Of a stretch of 64,000 nt of DNA, positions 29,654-38,051 are shown one piece after another. The DNA is taken from contig NZ_BQHR01000002.1 in assembly GCF_021601625.1 (NCBI RefSeq), forward strand, positions 186,001-250,000. The letters run 5' to 3'. The position numbers and the translations under genes are program-made. Positions within the stretch are counted from its first letter, which is position 1. Each line of letters opens with the position of its first letter. The stretch comes from Pseudomonas paraglycinae (lineage in GTDB: Bacteria > Pseudomonadota > Gammaproteobacteria > Pseudomonadales > Pseudomonadaceae). Below the pieces are notes generated by a model. That model ran no database searches. It worked only from the letters and a program-made list of their open reading frames with translations, and was not told the origin of the DNA.

Positions 29654-29784
29654 TTCGCATCGTCACGCCCTGGTGTGACGAGCGTGGTCCGGCGGCAGGA
29701 TTGCCGGGCCATCAACAGAGAGCCGCGAACCTGCGGTTGTTTTCACGGCCGGCCTCGCGTCGGCCGTTTTATGGGGAGTTCACA

Positions 29785-31089
29785 GTGAAACCGGTCAAAG
29801 TAGGCATCTGTGGGTTAGGGACCGTCGGTGGCGGAACCTTCAACGTACTTCAGCGCAACGCCGAGGAAATTGCTCGTCGTGCCGGGCGTGGAATCGAAGT
29901 GGCACAAATTGCCATGCGCACGCCAAAGCCTCAGTTCCAGACGACCGGTATTGCGATTACCAACGATGTCTTCGAAGTGGCCACGAACCCTGAGATCGAC
30001 ATCGTCATAGAGCTGATGGGCGGCTACACCGTTGCCCGCGAGCTGGTACTCAAGGCCATCGAGAATGGCAAGCATGTGGTCACCGCGAACAAGGCTCTGA
30101 TTGCCGTTCACGGTAATGAAATTTTCGCCAAGGCACGCGAGAAAGGCGTGATCGTGGCATTCGAAGCGGCGGTCGCCGGCGGCATTCCGGTGATCAAGGC
30201 GATCCGTGAAGGCCTGTCCGCCAACCGTATCAACTGGGTCGCCGGGATCATCAACGGCACCGGCAACTTCATCCTCACCGAAATGCGCGAGAAGGGTCGC
30301 ACCTTCGAAGACGTGCTGGCCGAGGCGCAAGCGCTGGGCTACGCCGAAGCCGACCCGACCTTCGACGTCGAGGGCATCGACGCCGCGCACAAGCTGACGA
30401 TCCTGGCATCGATCGCGTTCGGTATTCCGCTGCAGTTCGACAAGGCTTACACCGAAGGCATCACCAAGCTGACCACCGCCGACGTGAACTACGCCGAAGC
30501 GCTGGGCTACCGCATCAAGCACCTGGGCGTGGCACGCAGCACCGCCGCCGGCATCGAGCTGCGCGTACACCCGACGCTGATCCCGGCCGATCGTCTGATC
30601 GCCAACGTCAACGGCGTGATGAACGCGGTGATGGTCAACGGTGACGCTGCCGGTTCGACCCTGTTCTACGGCGCCGGCGCCGGCATGGAGCCGACTGCTT
30701 CGTCGGTGATCGCGGATCTGGTGGACGTGGTTCGCGCCATGACCTCCGACCCGGAAAACCGCGTGCCGCACCTGGCCTTCCAGCCGGACTCGCTGTCGGC
30801 CCATCCGATCCTGCCGATCGAAGCCTGCGAAAGCGCCTACTACCTGCGCATCCAGGCCAAGGACCATCCGGGTGTACTCGCTCAGGTGGCGAGCATCCTC
30901 TCGGAGCGCGGCATCAACATCGAGTCGATCATGCAGAAGGAAGTCGAGGAACACGACGGCCTGGTGCCGATGATCCTGCTGACCCACCGCGTGCTGGAGC
31001 AGCACATCAACGATGCGATCGCCGCCCTCGAAGCGCTGGCGGGCGTGGTCGGTCCGGTTGTGCGGATCCGCGTCGAGCACTTGAATTAA
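29785..31089 (+). CDS. hom: Homoserine dehydrogenase
   Basis: Hom reduces aspartate semialdehyde to homoserine, the branch point to threonine and methionine. The 434-residue protein has the NAD(P)-binding GLGTVGGGTFNVLQ, the substrate region GIINGTGNFIL and the catalytic EADPTFDVEGIDAAHK. A C-terminal ACT domain (IQAKDHPGVLAQVASILSER) is usually involved in threonine inhibition. The GTG at 29785 has GGGGAG eight bases upstream; the upstream ATG at 29770 runs into a stop. It is followed by thrC. Confidence 0.97.
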   Translation: MKPVKVGICGLGTVGGGTFNVLQRNAEEIARRAGRGIEVAQIAMRTPKPQFQTTGIAITNDVFEVATNPEIDIVIELMGGYTVARELVLKAIENGKHVVTANKALIAVHGNEIFAKAREKGVIVAFEAAVAGGIPVIKAIREGLSANRINWVAGIINGTGNFILTEMREKGRTFEDVLAEAQALGYAEADPTFDVEGIDAAHKLTILASIAFGIPLQFDKAYTEGITKLTTADVNYAEALGYRIKHLGVARSTAAGIELRVHPTLIPADRLIANVNGVMNAVMVNGDAAGSTLFYGAGAGMEPTASSVIADLVDVVRAMTSDPENRVPHLAFQPDSLSAHPILPIEACESAYYLRIQAKDHPGVLAQVASILSERGINIESIMQKEVEEHDGLVPMILLTHRVLEQHINDAIAALEALAGVVGPVVRIRVEHLN

Positions 31090-31155
31090 GCCGATCTCCT
31101 TCACCGGTCCCGCCAGCGGGGCCGGTGTCGTGAACACTCTCCATTGGAGTCAGTC

Positions 31156-32565
31156 ATGCGTTACATCAGTACCCGCGGCCAGGCACCGGCCCTGAATTTC
31201 GAAGACGTCCTGCTGGCCGGTCTTGCAACCGACGGCGGTCTGTACGTCCCGGAAAACCTGCCACGTTTCACCCAGGAAGAAATCGCTTCCTGGGCCGGCC
31301 TGCCGTATCACGAGCTGGCTTTCCGCGTCATGCGCCCGTTCGTCACCGGCAGCATTCCGGACGCCGATTTCAAAAAGATTCTTGAAGAAACCTACGGTGT
31401 GTTCGCCCACAACGCCGTTGCGCCGCTGCGTCAGCTGAACGGCAACGAATGGGTGCTGGAGCTGTTCCACGGCCCGACCCTGGCGTTCAAGGACTTCGCC
31501 CTGCAACTGCTCGGTCGTTTGCTCGACTACGTGCTGGAAAAGCGCGGCGAGCGCGTGGTCATCGTCGGCGCCACCTCCGGTGACACCGGTTCGGCCGCCA
31601 TCGAAGGCTGCAAGCACTGCGAAAACGTCGACATCTTCATCCTGCACCCGCACAACCGTGTGTCCGAAGTGCAGCGTCGGCAGATGACCACCATTCTCGG
31701 TGAGAACATCCACAACATCGCCATCGAAGGCAACTTCGATGACTGCCAGGAAATGGTCAAGGCCAGCTTCGCCGACCAGAGCTTCCTCAAGGGCACCCGT
31801 CTGGTGGCAGTCAACTCGATCAACTGGGCGCGGATCATGGCCCAGATCGTTTACTACTTCCACGCAGCGCTGCAATTGGGCGGCCCGGCGCGTTCGGTGT
31901 CGTTCTCGGTGCCGACCGGCAACTTCGGCGACATCTTCGCCGGTTACCTGGCGCGCAACATGGGCCTGCCGATCAACCAGTTGATCGTCGCCACCAACCG
32001 CAACGATATCCTGCACCGCTTCATGAGCGGCAACCAGTACGTCAAGGAAACCCTGCACGCCACGCTGTCGCCGTCGATGGACATCATGGTCTCGTCGAAC
32101 TTCGAACGCCTGCTGTTCGACCTGCACGGTCGCAACGGCGCGGCGATTGCCGGGCTGATGGATACGTTCAAGCAGGGCGGCGGCTTCAGCGTCGAACAGG
32201 AACGCTGGACCGAGGCACGCAAACTGTTCGACTCGCTGGCTGTGGACGATGCGCAAACCTGCGAAACCATCGCCGAAGTCTACGAACAGACCGGGGAAGT
32301 GCTGGATCCGCACACCGCCATCGGCGTGAAGGCCGCTCGTGAATGTCGTCGCAGCCTGGATATCCCGATGGTGATTCTGGGCACGGCGCATCCGGTCAAG
32401 TTCCCGGACGCGGTGGAGAAAGCCGGTGTAGGAAAAGCTCTCGAACTGCCTGCACATCTTTCTGATTTGTTTGAGAGAGAAGAGCGCTGCACTGTGCTGG
32501 CGAACGAGCTCAAAGCCGTACAAGCCTTTGTCAGCCAGCATGGCAACCGCGGCAAGCCTCTTTAA
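31156..32565 (+). CDS. thrC: Threonine synthase
   Basis: ThrC is a PLP enzyme converting O-phosphohomoserine to threonine. The 469-residue protein has FHGPTLAFKDFALQLLG with the PLP lysine, VGATSGDTGSAAIEG for phosphate binding, and NFGDIFAGYLA. The ATG at 31156 with GGAG upstream is preferred over a TTG at 31144. It lies 66 bases after hom and is likely co-transcribed. Confidence 0.97.
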   Translation: MRYISTRGQAPALNFEDVLLAGLATDGGLYVPENLPRFTQEEIASWAGLPYHELAFRVMRPFVTGSIPDADFKKILEETYGVFAHNAVAPLRQLNGNEWVLELFHGPTLAFKDFALQLLGRLLDYVLEKRGERVVIVGATSGDTGSAAIEGCKHCENVDIFILHPHNRVSEVQRRQMTTILGENIHNIAIEGNFDDCQEMVKASFADQSFLKGTRLVAVNSINWARIMAQIVYYFHAALQLGGPARSVSFSVPTGNFGDIFAGYLARNMGLPINQLIVATNRNDILHRFMSGNQYVKETLHATLSPSMDIMVSSNFERLLFDLHGRNGAAIAGLMDTFKQGGGFSVEQERWTEARKLFDSLAVDDAQTCETIAEVYEQTGEVLDPHTAIGVKAARECRRSLDIPMVILGTAHPVKFPDAVEKAGVGKALELPAHLSDLFEREERCTVLANELKAVQAFVSQHGNRGKPL

Positions 32566-32588
32566 GACCGCAAAGCTGTCACATTTTG

Positions 32589-32616
32589 AAGCCCGTCTCC
32601 TGACGGGCTTTCTTGT
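32589..32616 (+). terminator. Terminator of hom-thrC
   Basis: AAGCCCGTC (32589-32597) and GACGGGCTT (32602-32610) form a perfect 9-bp stem with a 4-base loop followed by TCTTGTTTTT. Confidence 0.9.
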
Positions 32617-32684
32617 TTTTGCATGCCACACTGCGCGCGTTTCGCCCACGAAGGACGGGCGAGTCGATGACGAAGGATGTGGCA

Positions 32685-34055
32685 ATGCGGTTTTTTTCAG
32701 GATTGAAACCAGCCCTGTGCTGGTTGTTTTTATCGGGGAGCTTCGGGTTGTCACAGTGGGTCGAAGCCGCCCATCTGGCGAGACACCCCGACACGGTGGA
32801 GGCTATTCAGCCCATCGAGCTGGATGAGCATGAGCGTCAGTGGATTCGAGATAACCCTCGTGTGACCGTCGCCTCTGTGCAATACCCGTTGTATCTGTTT
32901 CAGGACGAACATGGCCAATGGAGCGGCCTGAACAACGATGTGCTCAAGCACATCAGCGCCATGACCGGATTGCAGTTCGTTCATCAGGAATCGTTTTCCA
33001 CCGACCACATGCTGGAACGGCTCCAGAGTGGCGTGGCCGACATCAGCACGACGTTGGCAATGAACGAGGAGCGCAAGGCATTTCTGGACTTCAGTCACGC
33101 GTTCGGCGGTGCAGGGTGGGTGTTCGTCGGTCATTCAGGCGAACCGGCAATACGGTCGCTCGAGATGCTGTCCAAGCGAGTCCTGGTGCTGCCGGCCCGG
33201 CATGCGCTGGAGGACAGCATTCGACGCGACTACCCATCGATCCCGATTCGTTCGGTCAAGACCTATGCCGAGGCTCGGGCGCTGGTGGAAAGTGGCGAGG
33301 CCTATGCCACCATCGAAAACGAGATCGGCGCTCAGCTGTTTCCCTCCGGCCTGCTCAAGGTCGGTGGTCTCGTGGAGGGCAAGTGGGAGGCCGACCATCT
33401 GGCAGTACGCAAAGGCTTGCCCGAGCTGGTGAGCATCCTCAACAAGGCATTGGGCGCCTTCTCCGCGGCGGAGCTTCGTTCCATGCGCCTGAAGTGGCTG
33501 GATGGCGTCTCTCCTGCGCCGACACCCTCGATCGGCTCGCTCCTGATCAAGTGGGGTTGCTGGGCGATGGGCGGGCTTGGCGTGTTCGGGCTATTGCCTT
33601 TGATGTGGAACCGTCGACTGGCGGCAGAAGTGAAGCAGCGACGGGCAGCCGAAAAGAATCTGGGTGATCAACTGGCCTTTCAACATGCATTGATCGATGC
33701 GATGCCCGACCCCGTGTTCGTGCGCGATCTGCAGGGTCGGTTGATCATGTGCAACCGCAGTTACGAAGATGCGCTGTCGGTCCGGCAGGAGCAGGTGCAG
33801 GGCCGGATGCTGTTCGAGTTCGATGCACTTCCACAGGCCACGGCATTGATGCTGCACGACGAATTCATGGCGCAGCTGGGTACGCGTAAAACACGCTTCA
33901 GCAAGCGGCAACTGATGTTCAAGAGCGGCCCCCGTCAGATCTATCAATGGACGGTGCCGTTTTACAGTGTCGATGGAAAACTGCGAGGCCTGCTCGGGGG
34001 CTGGACGGACATCACCGAGCGGCGGAAGGAGAGCGGGTGTCGATGTCTGCATTAA
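32685..34055 (+). CDS. Kinase-less sensor: periplasmic binding domain, TM segment, PAS
   Basis: The 456-residue protein has a signal peptide (MRFFSGLKPALCWLFL), then a family 3 solute-binding domain (about 50-290) like the sensory part of BvgS/EvgS. A membrane segment follows near 310-330 (WGCWAMGGLGVFGLLPL), a short linker helix (AAEVKQRRAAEKNL) and one PAS domain (about 355-470). It then stops after TDITERRKESGCRCLH, where related hybrid kinases continue into HisKA and HATPase domains. No kinase sequence follows. The ATG at 32685 has AAGGA seven bases upstream; 32667 is an alternative. It is a truncated kinase or a stand-alone sensor. Confidence 0.8.
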   Translation: MRFFSGLKPALCWLFLSGSFGLSQWVEAAHLARHPDTVEAIQPIELDEHERQWIRDNPRVTVASVQYPLYLFQDEHGQWSGLNNDVLKHISAMTGLQFVHQESFSTDHMLERLQSGVADISTTLAMNEERKAFLDFSHAFGGAGWVFVGHSGEPAIRSLEMLSKRVLVLPARHALEDSIRRDYPSIPIRSVKTYAEARALVESGEAYATIENEIGAQLFPSGLLKVGGLVEGKWEADHLAVRKGLPELVSILNKALGAFSAAELRSMRLKWLDGVSPAPTPSIGSLLIKWGCWAMGGLGVFGLLPLMWNRRLAAEVKQRRAAEKNLGDQLAFQHALIDAMPDPVFVRDLQGRLIMCNRSYEDALSVRQEQVQGRMLFEFDALPQATALMLHDEFMAQLGTRKTRFSKRQLMFKSGPRQIYQWTVPFYSVDGKLRGLLGGWTDITERRKESGCRCLH

Positions 34056-34173
34056 AGATGGGAAAAGTCCTATAAGCAGCGATTCCTTTTCTGATGGGAG
34101 GCTTAGGACCACTGCCCTAGAGTGACAGGCCACTGCGGCGTGAATCCGCGATTGTCGCTCCAGAGGTCGTCCC

Positions 34174-34581
34174 ATGCGCTCGCTCAAGATCCTGATTCTA
34201 GAACCCAATCCGTTCCAGCTGATGGCGTTGCACCAGATGCTCAACGCCATTGGTATCTACGATGTTCTGACCGCACCGTCGCTGGGCTCGGCAAAGCGCT
34301 CACTGGAACGTCGCGGAGCCGTCGACATCACCCTGTGCAATCCACAATTGCAGAACGGTGACGGGCTGGCGCTGATCCGGCATATGGCCGACCGGCAGGA
34401 AGCACGTGCACTGATTCTGCTGGGGGCTGTGGCACCCACCCTGCTGGACGATCTGGAAACCTTGCTGGGCGAGCACCGGATCATATTGCTGGGCCGCCTG
34501 CACACTCCCGTTTCGGCGGTATTGATGAGGGCACTGCTGGACACCTACATGACCATCCCCAGGCATTCCGTCGACGCTTGA
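34174..34581 (+). CDS. Degenerate receiver-domain protein (pseudo-receiver)
   Basis: The 135-residue protein has the length and pattern of a lone response-regulator receiver domain (SLKILILEPNPFQLMALHQM). Key residues are changed. The phospho-acceptor Asp is replaced by Asn56 (ITLCNPQLQNGDG). The conserved Lys before Pro112 is missing (RLHTP). The acidic pair near residues 10-12 reads EPN, and the Thr/Ser switch position reads LGA. There is no output domain. It follows the kinase-less sensor by 118 bases and may act by protein binding without phosphorylation. Confidence 0.8.
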   Translation: MRSLKILILEPNPFQLMALHQMLNAIGIYDVLTAPSLGSAKRSLERRGAVDITLCNPQLQNGDGLALIRHMADRQEARALILLGAVAPTLLDDLETLLGEHRIILLGRLHTPVSAVLMRALLDTYMTIPRHSVDA

Positions 34582-34745
34582 CCCCCACGGTTATTTTTCT
34601 GTCATCTTCACCATGCATGCTCCGATAGGCCGGTGACGCTCCGGGAGAGGCCGGTGACAAGCAGAACTTTCTTCTCGGGCCGGTGGTCATTTACTGTGAA
34701 CACGCCCCAGACACTGTGTTTTCGGACTATTGAGTGGAGATCGAG

Positions 34746-35027
34746 ATGGAAAGTATCAGTCTATTGCTCGGTGAGGCTCTGAGCCCGTATCAAGTGACGT
34801 TGACCCCTCGCGGTCGCCATGGCGAATGCCTGGTGACCTTGAAGAACGGCAGCGGCGCGATCGTGGTGGAGCGCGAATTCAATCAGGCGCAATTGAGCGA
34901 CAAGCGCCAGCTGACGGATGTGGTCGACGGCCTGCACCGTGACATCCTGATTGCCGAAGGCCGGCTGGAACCCTGTGTGATCGCGGCGTTGCGAAACGCA
35001 GCCCTCGACAAGCACCCGACCCTCTGA
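34746..35027 (+). CDS. DUF3509 family protein
   Basis: A 93-residue protein of the Pseudomonas-specific DUF3509 family (SISLLLGEALSPYQVTLTPR; ...VVEREFNQAQLSDKRQL). Function unknown. The ATG at 34746 is preferred because GGAG lies about seven bases upstream, over a GTG at 34734. No close co-directional partner; a possible small RNA follows. Confidence 0.85.
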   Translation: MESISLLLGEALSPYQVTLTPRGRHGECLVTLKNGSGAIVVEREFNQAQLSDKRQLTDVVDGLHRDILIAEGRLEPCVIAALRNAALDKHPTL

Positions 35028-35046
35028 AACTGATTTTTCATTTGTG

Positions 35047-35192
35047 GGAACCTTCCTGCACCCAAGTCAGTCAGACCCCGTAACAGCAGGATCAAGCATT
35101 GTGCTCCGGTGCTTGTCGCTTGCTGCTACGGGTCTTTGATACAGACCACGTTTAACCCCGAGTCGTCTCCCCACTTCTCGGGGTTTCTTTTT
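35047..35192 (+). ncRNA. Candidate small RNA with ECF-like promoter and terminator
   Basis: GGAACC (35047-35052) is followed after 17 bases by GTC (35070-35072), a pattern typical of ECF sigma factor promoters. The sequence from 35073 to 35135 folds into stacked imperfect helices: AGACCC/GGGTCT outside, CAGCA/TGCTG in the middle, CAAGCA/TGCTTG inside. A Rho-independent terminator, AACCCCGAG (35154-35162) with CTCGGGGTT (35177-35185) plus T-run, ends the unit. No convincing open frame lies inside. I do not recognise a named family. Confidence 0.45.
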
Positions 35193-35201
35193 GCCCGGAT
35201 T

Positions 35202-36095
35202 TCACTGCGCGGCCTGTTGCTCGAAGAAAATCCGCGCCTGTTCCAGATAATCCTGGCGCCTCTCGGGGTCGAGCCAGTCGGCGTAGAGCTGGTTGAGATG
35301 CTCGTGGGGCAGGGTGCGTAACAGCTGATTGATTTCCGTGATCGCCTGTCGACCCGCCGTGGTGTCGGTGCAGCCGACATGGCCCGACAGGTACTTGCCC
35401 GTGCCGCGAATCGGGAAGAACAGCAGTTCGTCCTCGGCGATCTCGGCCTGCCGCGCCTGATAACGGATCTCCGGCCAGTAACCCAGCACCACTTGCAAAC
35501 GCCCCAGACGCTGCATCGACAGCAGGCTGCTGAGCGCATCGTTGCCGTAGTGCGGCGTCAGCGCGCCGGTTGGTGCCTGATGCAGCAATGTATCGATGTA
35601 CTCGCCATAACTGCGTTCCGCCACCACTCCGACTTTTCGCTCGCCGTTGGCCAGAAACGCCGACAGATCGACTTCGTCCTCGACCAGAAACGGCTCCAGC
35701 ACTTCGCGGTCTCTCTGACGCACCACCAGACCATTGCTGACCGCGCGAAACGCAGGGATGGAGAACGCGATCCACTGTGCCCGTTCTTTGTTCCAGATCA
35801 GCGACGGATCGCAGGCAAAGGGATGTTCATGCAGCATTTGAGTGCCACGGGCGCGATTGACCCGCATCAAGGTGTGTTCGTATTGCGGCATGCCGGCAAT
35901 CAGCATCGGCATCAATTGATCGATAACGCCTTGGCCCTTTTTCGGGCCTTCGAAGATCGTCAGTGGCGGCAGGTCGCGCAGCAACCAGATCAACGTCGGC
36001 TTGGCCTGCACCCACGTCGGCAGCACCAGCAGAAATAGCAGGCCGAACAACCGCCAGGTCCACCAATGGTGGGCGCGGTTCGAGGCCGAGGGCAT
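35202..36095 (-). CDS. TIGR02285-like periplasmic binding-protein-like protein
   Basis: This 297-residue protein has a signal peptide (WRLFGLLFLLVLPTWVQA) and then a solute-binding-like domain starting KPTLIWLLRDLPPLTIFEG. It ends with helices after VGCTDTTAGRQAITEINQLL. It resembles the TIGR02285 group of unknown function. The ATG ending at 36095 gives a normal signal peptide and places the gene 13 bases after the CoA-transferase stop, so the two are probably co-transcribed. Ligand unknown. Confidence 0.75.
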   Translation of the reverse strand: MPSASNRAHHWWTWRLFGLLFLLVLPTWVQAKPTLIWLLRDLPPLTIFEGPKKGQGVIDQLMPMLIAGMPQYEHTLMRVNRARGTQMLHEHPFACDPSLIWNKERAQWIAFSIPAFRAVSNGLVVRQRDREVLEPFLVEDEVDLSAFLANGERKVGVVAERSYGEYIDTLLHQAPTGALTPHYGNDALSSLLSMQRLGRLQVVLGYWPEIRYQARQAEIAEDELLFFPIRGTGKYLSGHVGCTDTTAGRQAITEINQLLRTLPHEHLNQLYADWLDPERRQDYLEQARIFFEQQAAQ

Positions 36096-36108
36096 CAGGC
36101 GATTCAGC

Positions 36109-37308
36109 TCAGATGGCTCCGTCTTCGCGCAGCCGGGCGATCTGCTTCTCGTCGTAGCCAAGATCGTGGAGTACCTGCGCATTGTGTTCACCGAGCTGCG
36201 GTCCGACCCATTCGGACGAGCCGGGTGTCTCAGAGAGTTTCGGCACGATGCCTGGCATCTTGAAGGGTTTGCCGTCCGGCAGTTTGGCGTGCAGGAACAT
36301 TTCCCGGGCCAGGTACTGCGGATCGTTGAACATGTCTTCGGCGCTGAAGATCCGGCTGGCCGGGACTTCAGCCTGGTTCAGCAGGTCCAGCACGGTTTGC
36401 AGCGGCAGCGAATTCACCCAGCGGTCTATCACGCCGTACAACTCATCGCGGCGGGTGTCGCGCCCGTCGTTGCTGGCCAGCGCCGGGTCATTGGCCAGAT
36501 CTTCACGGCCGATGATCAGCATGAAGCGCTTGAAGATTGCATCGCCGTTGGCGCCGATCTGCACGTGTTTGCCGTCGGCGCTGGTGTGGATCGATGATGG
36601 TGTGATGCCCGGCATGATGTTGCCGGTGCGCTCGCGAATGAAGCCGAACACATCGAACTCCGGCACCATGCTTTCCATCATGGCGAAGATCGCTTCGTAC
36701 AACGCCACATCGACCACTTGGCCGAGACCGCCGTTGACCTCGCGATGACGCAGGGCCATCAACGCACCGATCACGCCCCACAAAGCAGCAATCGAATCGC
36801 CAATGGAAATCCCGGTGCGCACCGGCGGGCGGTCTTCGAAACCGGTGATGTAGCGCAGGCCGCCCATGGATTCGCCGACCGCGCCGAACCCAGGCTGATC
36901 TTTCATCGGCCCGGTCTGGCCGAAGCCGGACAGGCGCACCATCACCAGTTTCGGGTTCAGCGCATGCAGGGTTTCCCAGCCCAGGCCGAGTTTTTCCAGC
37001 ACGCCGGGGCGGAAGTTCTCGATCAGAATGTCGGCTTCAACCAGCAGTTTTTTCAGGATCGCCAAGCCGTCGGGGTGTTTCAGGTTCAGCGTCAGGGACT
37101 TTTTGTTGCGCGCCTGGACGAACCACCACAGCGAGGTGCCTTCGTACAACTTGCGCCATTTGCGCAGCGGATCACCGCCGTCCGGCGACTCGATCTTGAT
37201 CACTTCGGCGCCGAACTCGCCGCAGATGCGCGAGGCAAACGGCCCGGCAATCAAAGTACCCAATTCAATGACTTTCAGACCGCTGAGCGGTTTGTTGGCG
37301 AACGGCAT
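36109..37308 (-). CDS. CaiB/BaiF (class III) CoA-transferase
   Basis: The 399-residue protein is a family III CoA-transferase: LSGLKVIELGTLIAGPFASR at the N-terminus, FVQARNKKSLTLNLKHPDG, ENFRPGVLEKLGLG, and the region VRLSGFGQTGPMKDQPGFG. The catalytic Asp of the family lies near residue 170. The family moves CoA between carboxylic acids; the substrate is not readable here. It is divergent from yaeQ. Confidence 0.92.
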   Translation of the reverse strand: MPFANKPLSGLKVIELGTLIAGPFASRICGEFGAEVIKIESPDGGDPLRKWRKLYEGTSLWWFVQARNKKSLTLNLKHPDGLAILKKLLVEADILIENFRPGVLEKLGLGWETLHALNPKLVMVRLSGFGQTGPMKDQPGFGAVGESMGGLRYITGFEDRPPVRTGISIGDSIAALWGVIGALMALRHREVNGGLGQVVDVALYEAIFAMMESMVPEFDVFGFIRERTGNIMPGITPSSIHTSADGKHVQIGANGDAIFKRFMLIIGREDLANDPALASNDGRDTRRDELYGVIDRWVNSLPLQTVLDLLNQAEVPASRIFSAEDMFNDPQYLAREMFLHAKLPDGKPFKMPGIVPKLSETPGSSEWVGPQLGEHNAQVLHDLGYDEKQIARLREDGAI

Positions 37309-37454
37309 GCGAGATCCTGTAGGACAAGGCTGAGCAGATACAGCGTTTTAACATAGCCGGCTGTCAGTCGCGCAAGGTTGATCGCCATCAATTCGTGGAT
37401 TGCCTACAGCATCGGTTAGACTTGCCGACTTTCCTCGTATCAAGAAGCCCGTTC

Positions 37455-37997
37455 ATGGCCCAGCCGTCCACTACCTACAAATTCGAACTGAACCTCACCG
37501 ATCTCGACCGCAGCGTCTACGAGAACGTGAAGCAGACCATCGCCCGTCACCCTTCGGAAACCGAAGAACGCATGACCGTACGCCTGTTGGCCTACGCGCT
37601 CTGGTACAACGAGCAACTGTCGTTCGGTCGTGGTCTGTCGGACGTGGACGAACCTGCGCTGTGGGAAAAGAGCCTGGATGATCGTGTCCTGCACTGGATC
37701 GAAGTCGGCCAGCCGGACGCGGATCGCCTGACCTGGTGCTCCCGTCGCACCGAGCGCACCAGCCTGTTGGCCTACGGCAGCCTGCGTGTCTGGGAAGGCA
37801 AGGTGATCCCGGCGATCAAAAATCTGAAGAACGTCAACATTGCCGCCGTGCCGCAGGAAGTGCTGGAAACCCTGGCCCAGGACATGCCCCGCGTCATCAA
37901 GTGGGACGTGATGATCAGCGAAGGCACGATCTTCGTCACTGACGACCGTGGCCAGCACGAAGTCCAGCTCACCTGGCTGCAAGGCGATCGCGGCTAA
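37455..37997 (+). CDS. yaeQ: YaeQ family protein
   Basis: A 180-residue YaeQ protein (TTYKFELNLTDLDRSVYENV; RHPSETEERMTVRLLAYAL). The fold resembles PD-(D/E)XK nucleases, but no activity is established. Start ATG at 37455. It precedes recJ by 54 bases. Confidence 0.93.
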   Translation: MAQPSTTYKFELNLTDLDRSVYENVKQTIARHPSETEERMTVRLLAYALWYNEQLSFGRGLSDVDEPALWEKSLDDRVLHWIEVGQPDADRLTWCSRRTERTSLLAYGSLRVWEGKVIPAIKNLKNVNIAAVPQEVLETLAQDMPRVIKWDVMISEGTIFVTDDRGQHEVQLTWLQGDRG

Positions 37998-38051
37998 GTC
38001 CGCGTTACTCCCGAAAAATCCCACGTATTCAAGAGAAGCTTCTGTCACCCC

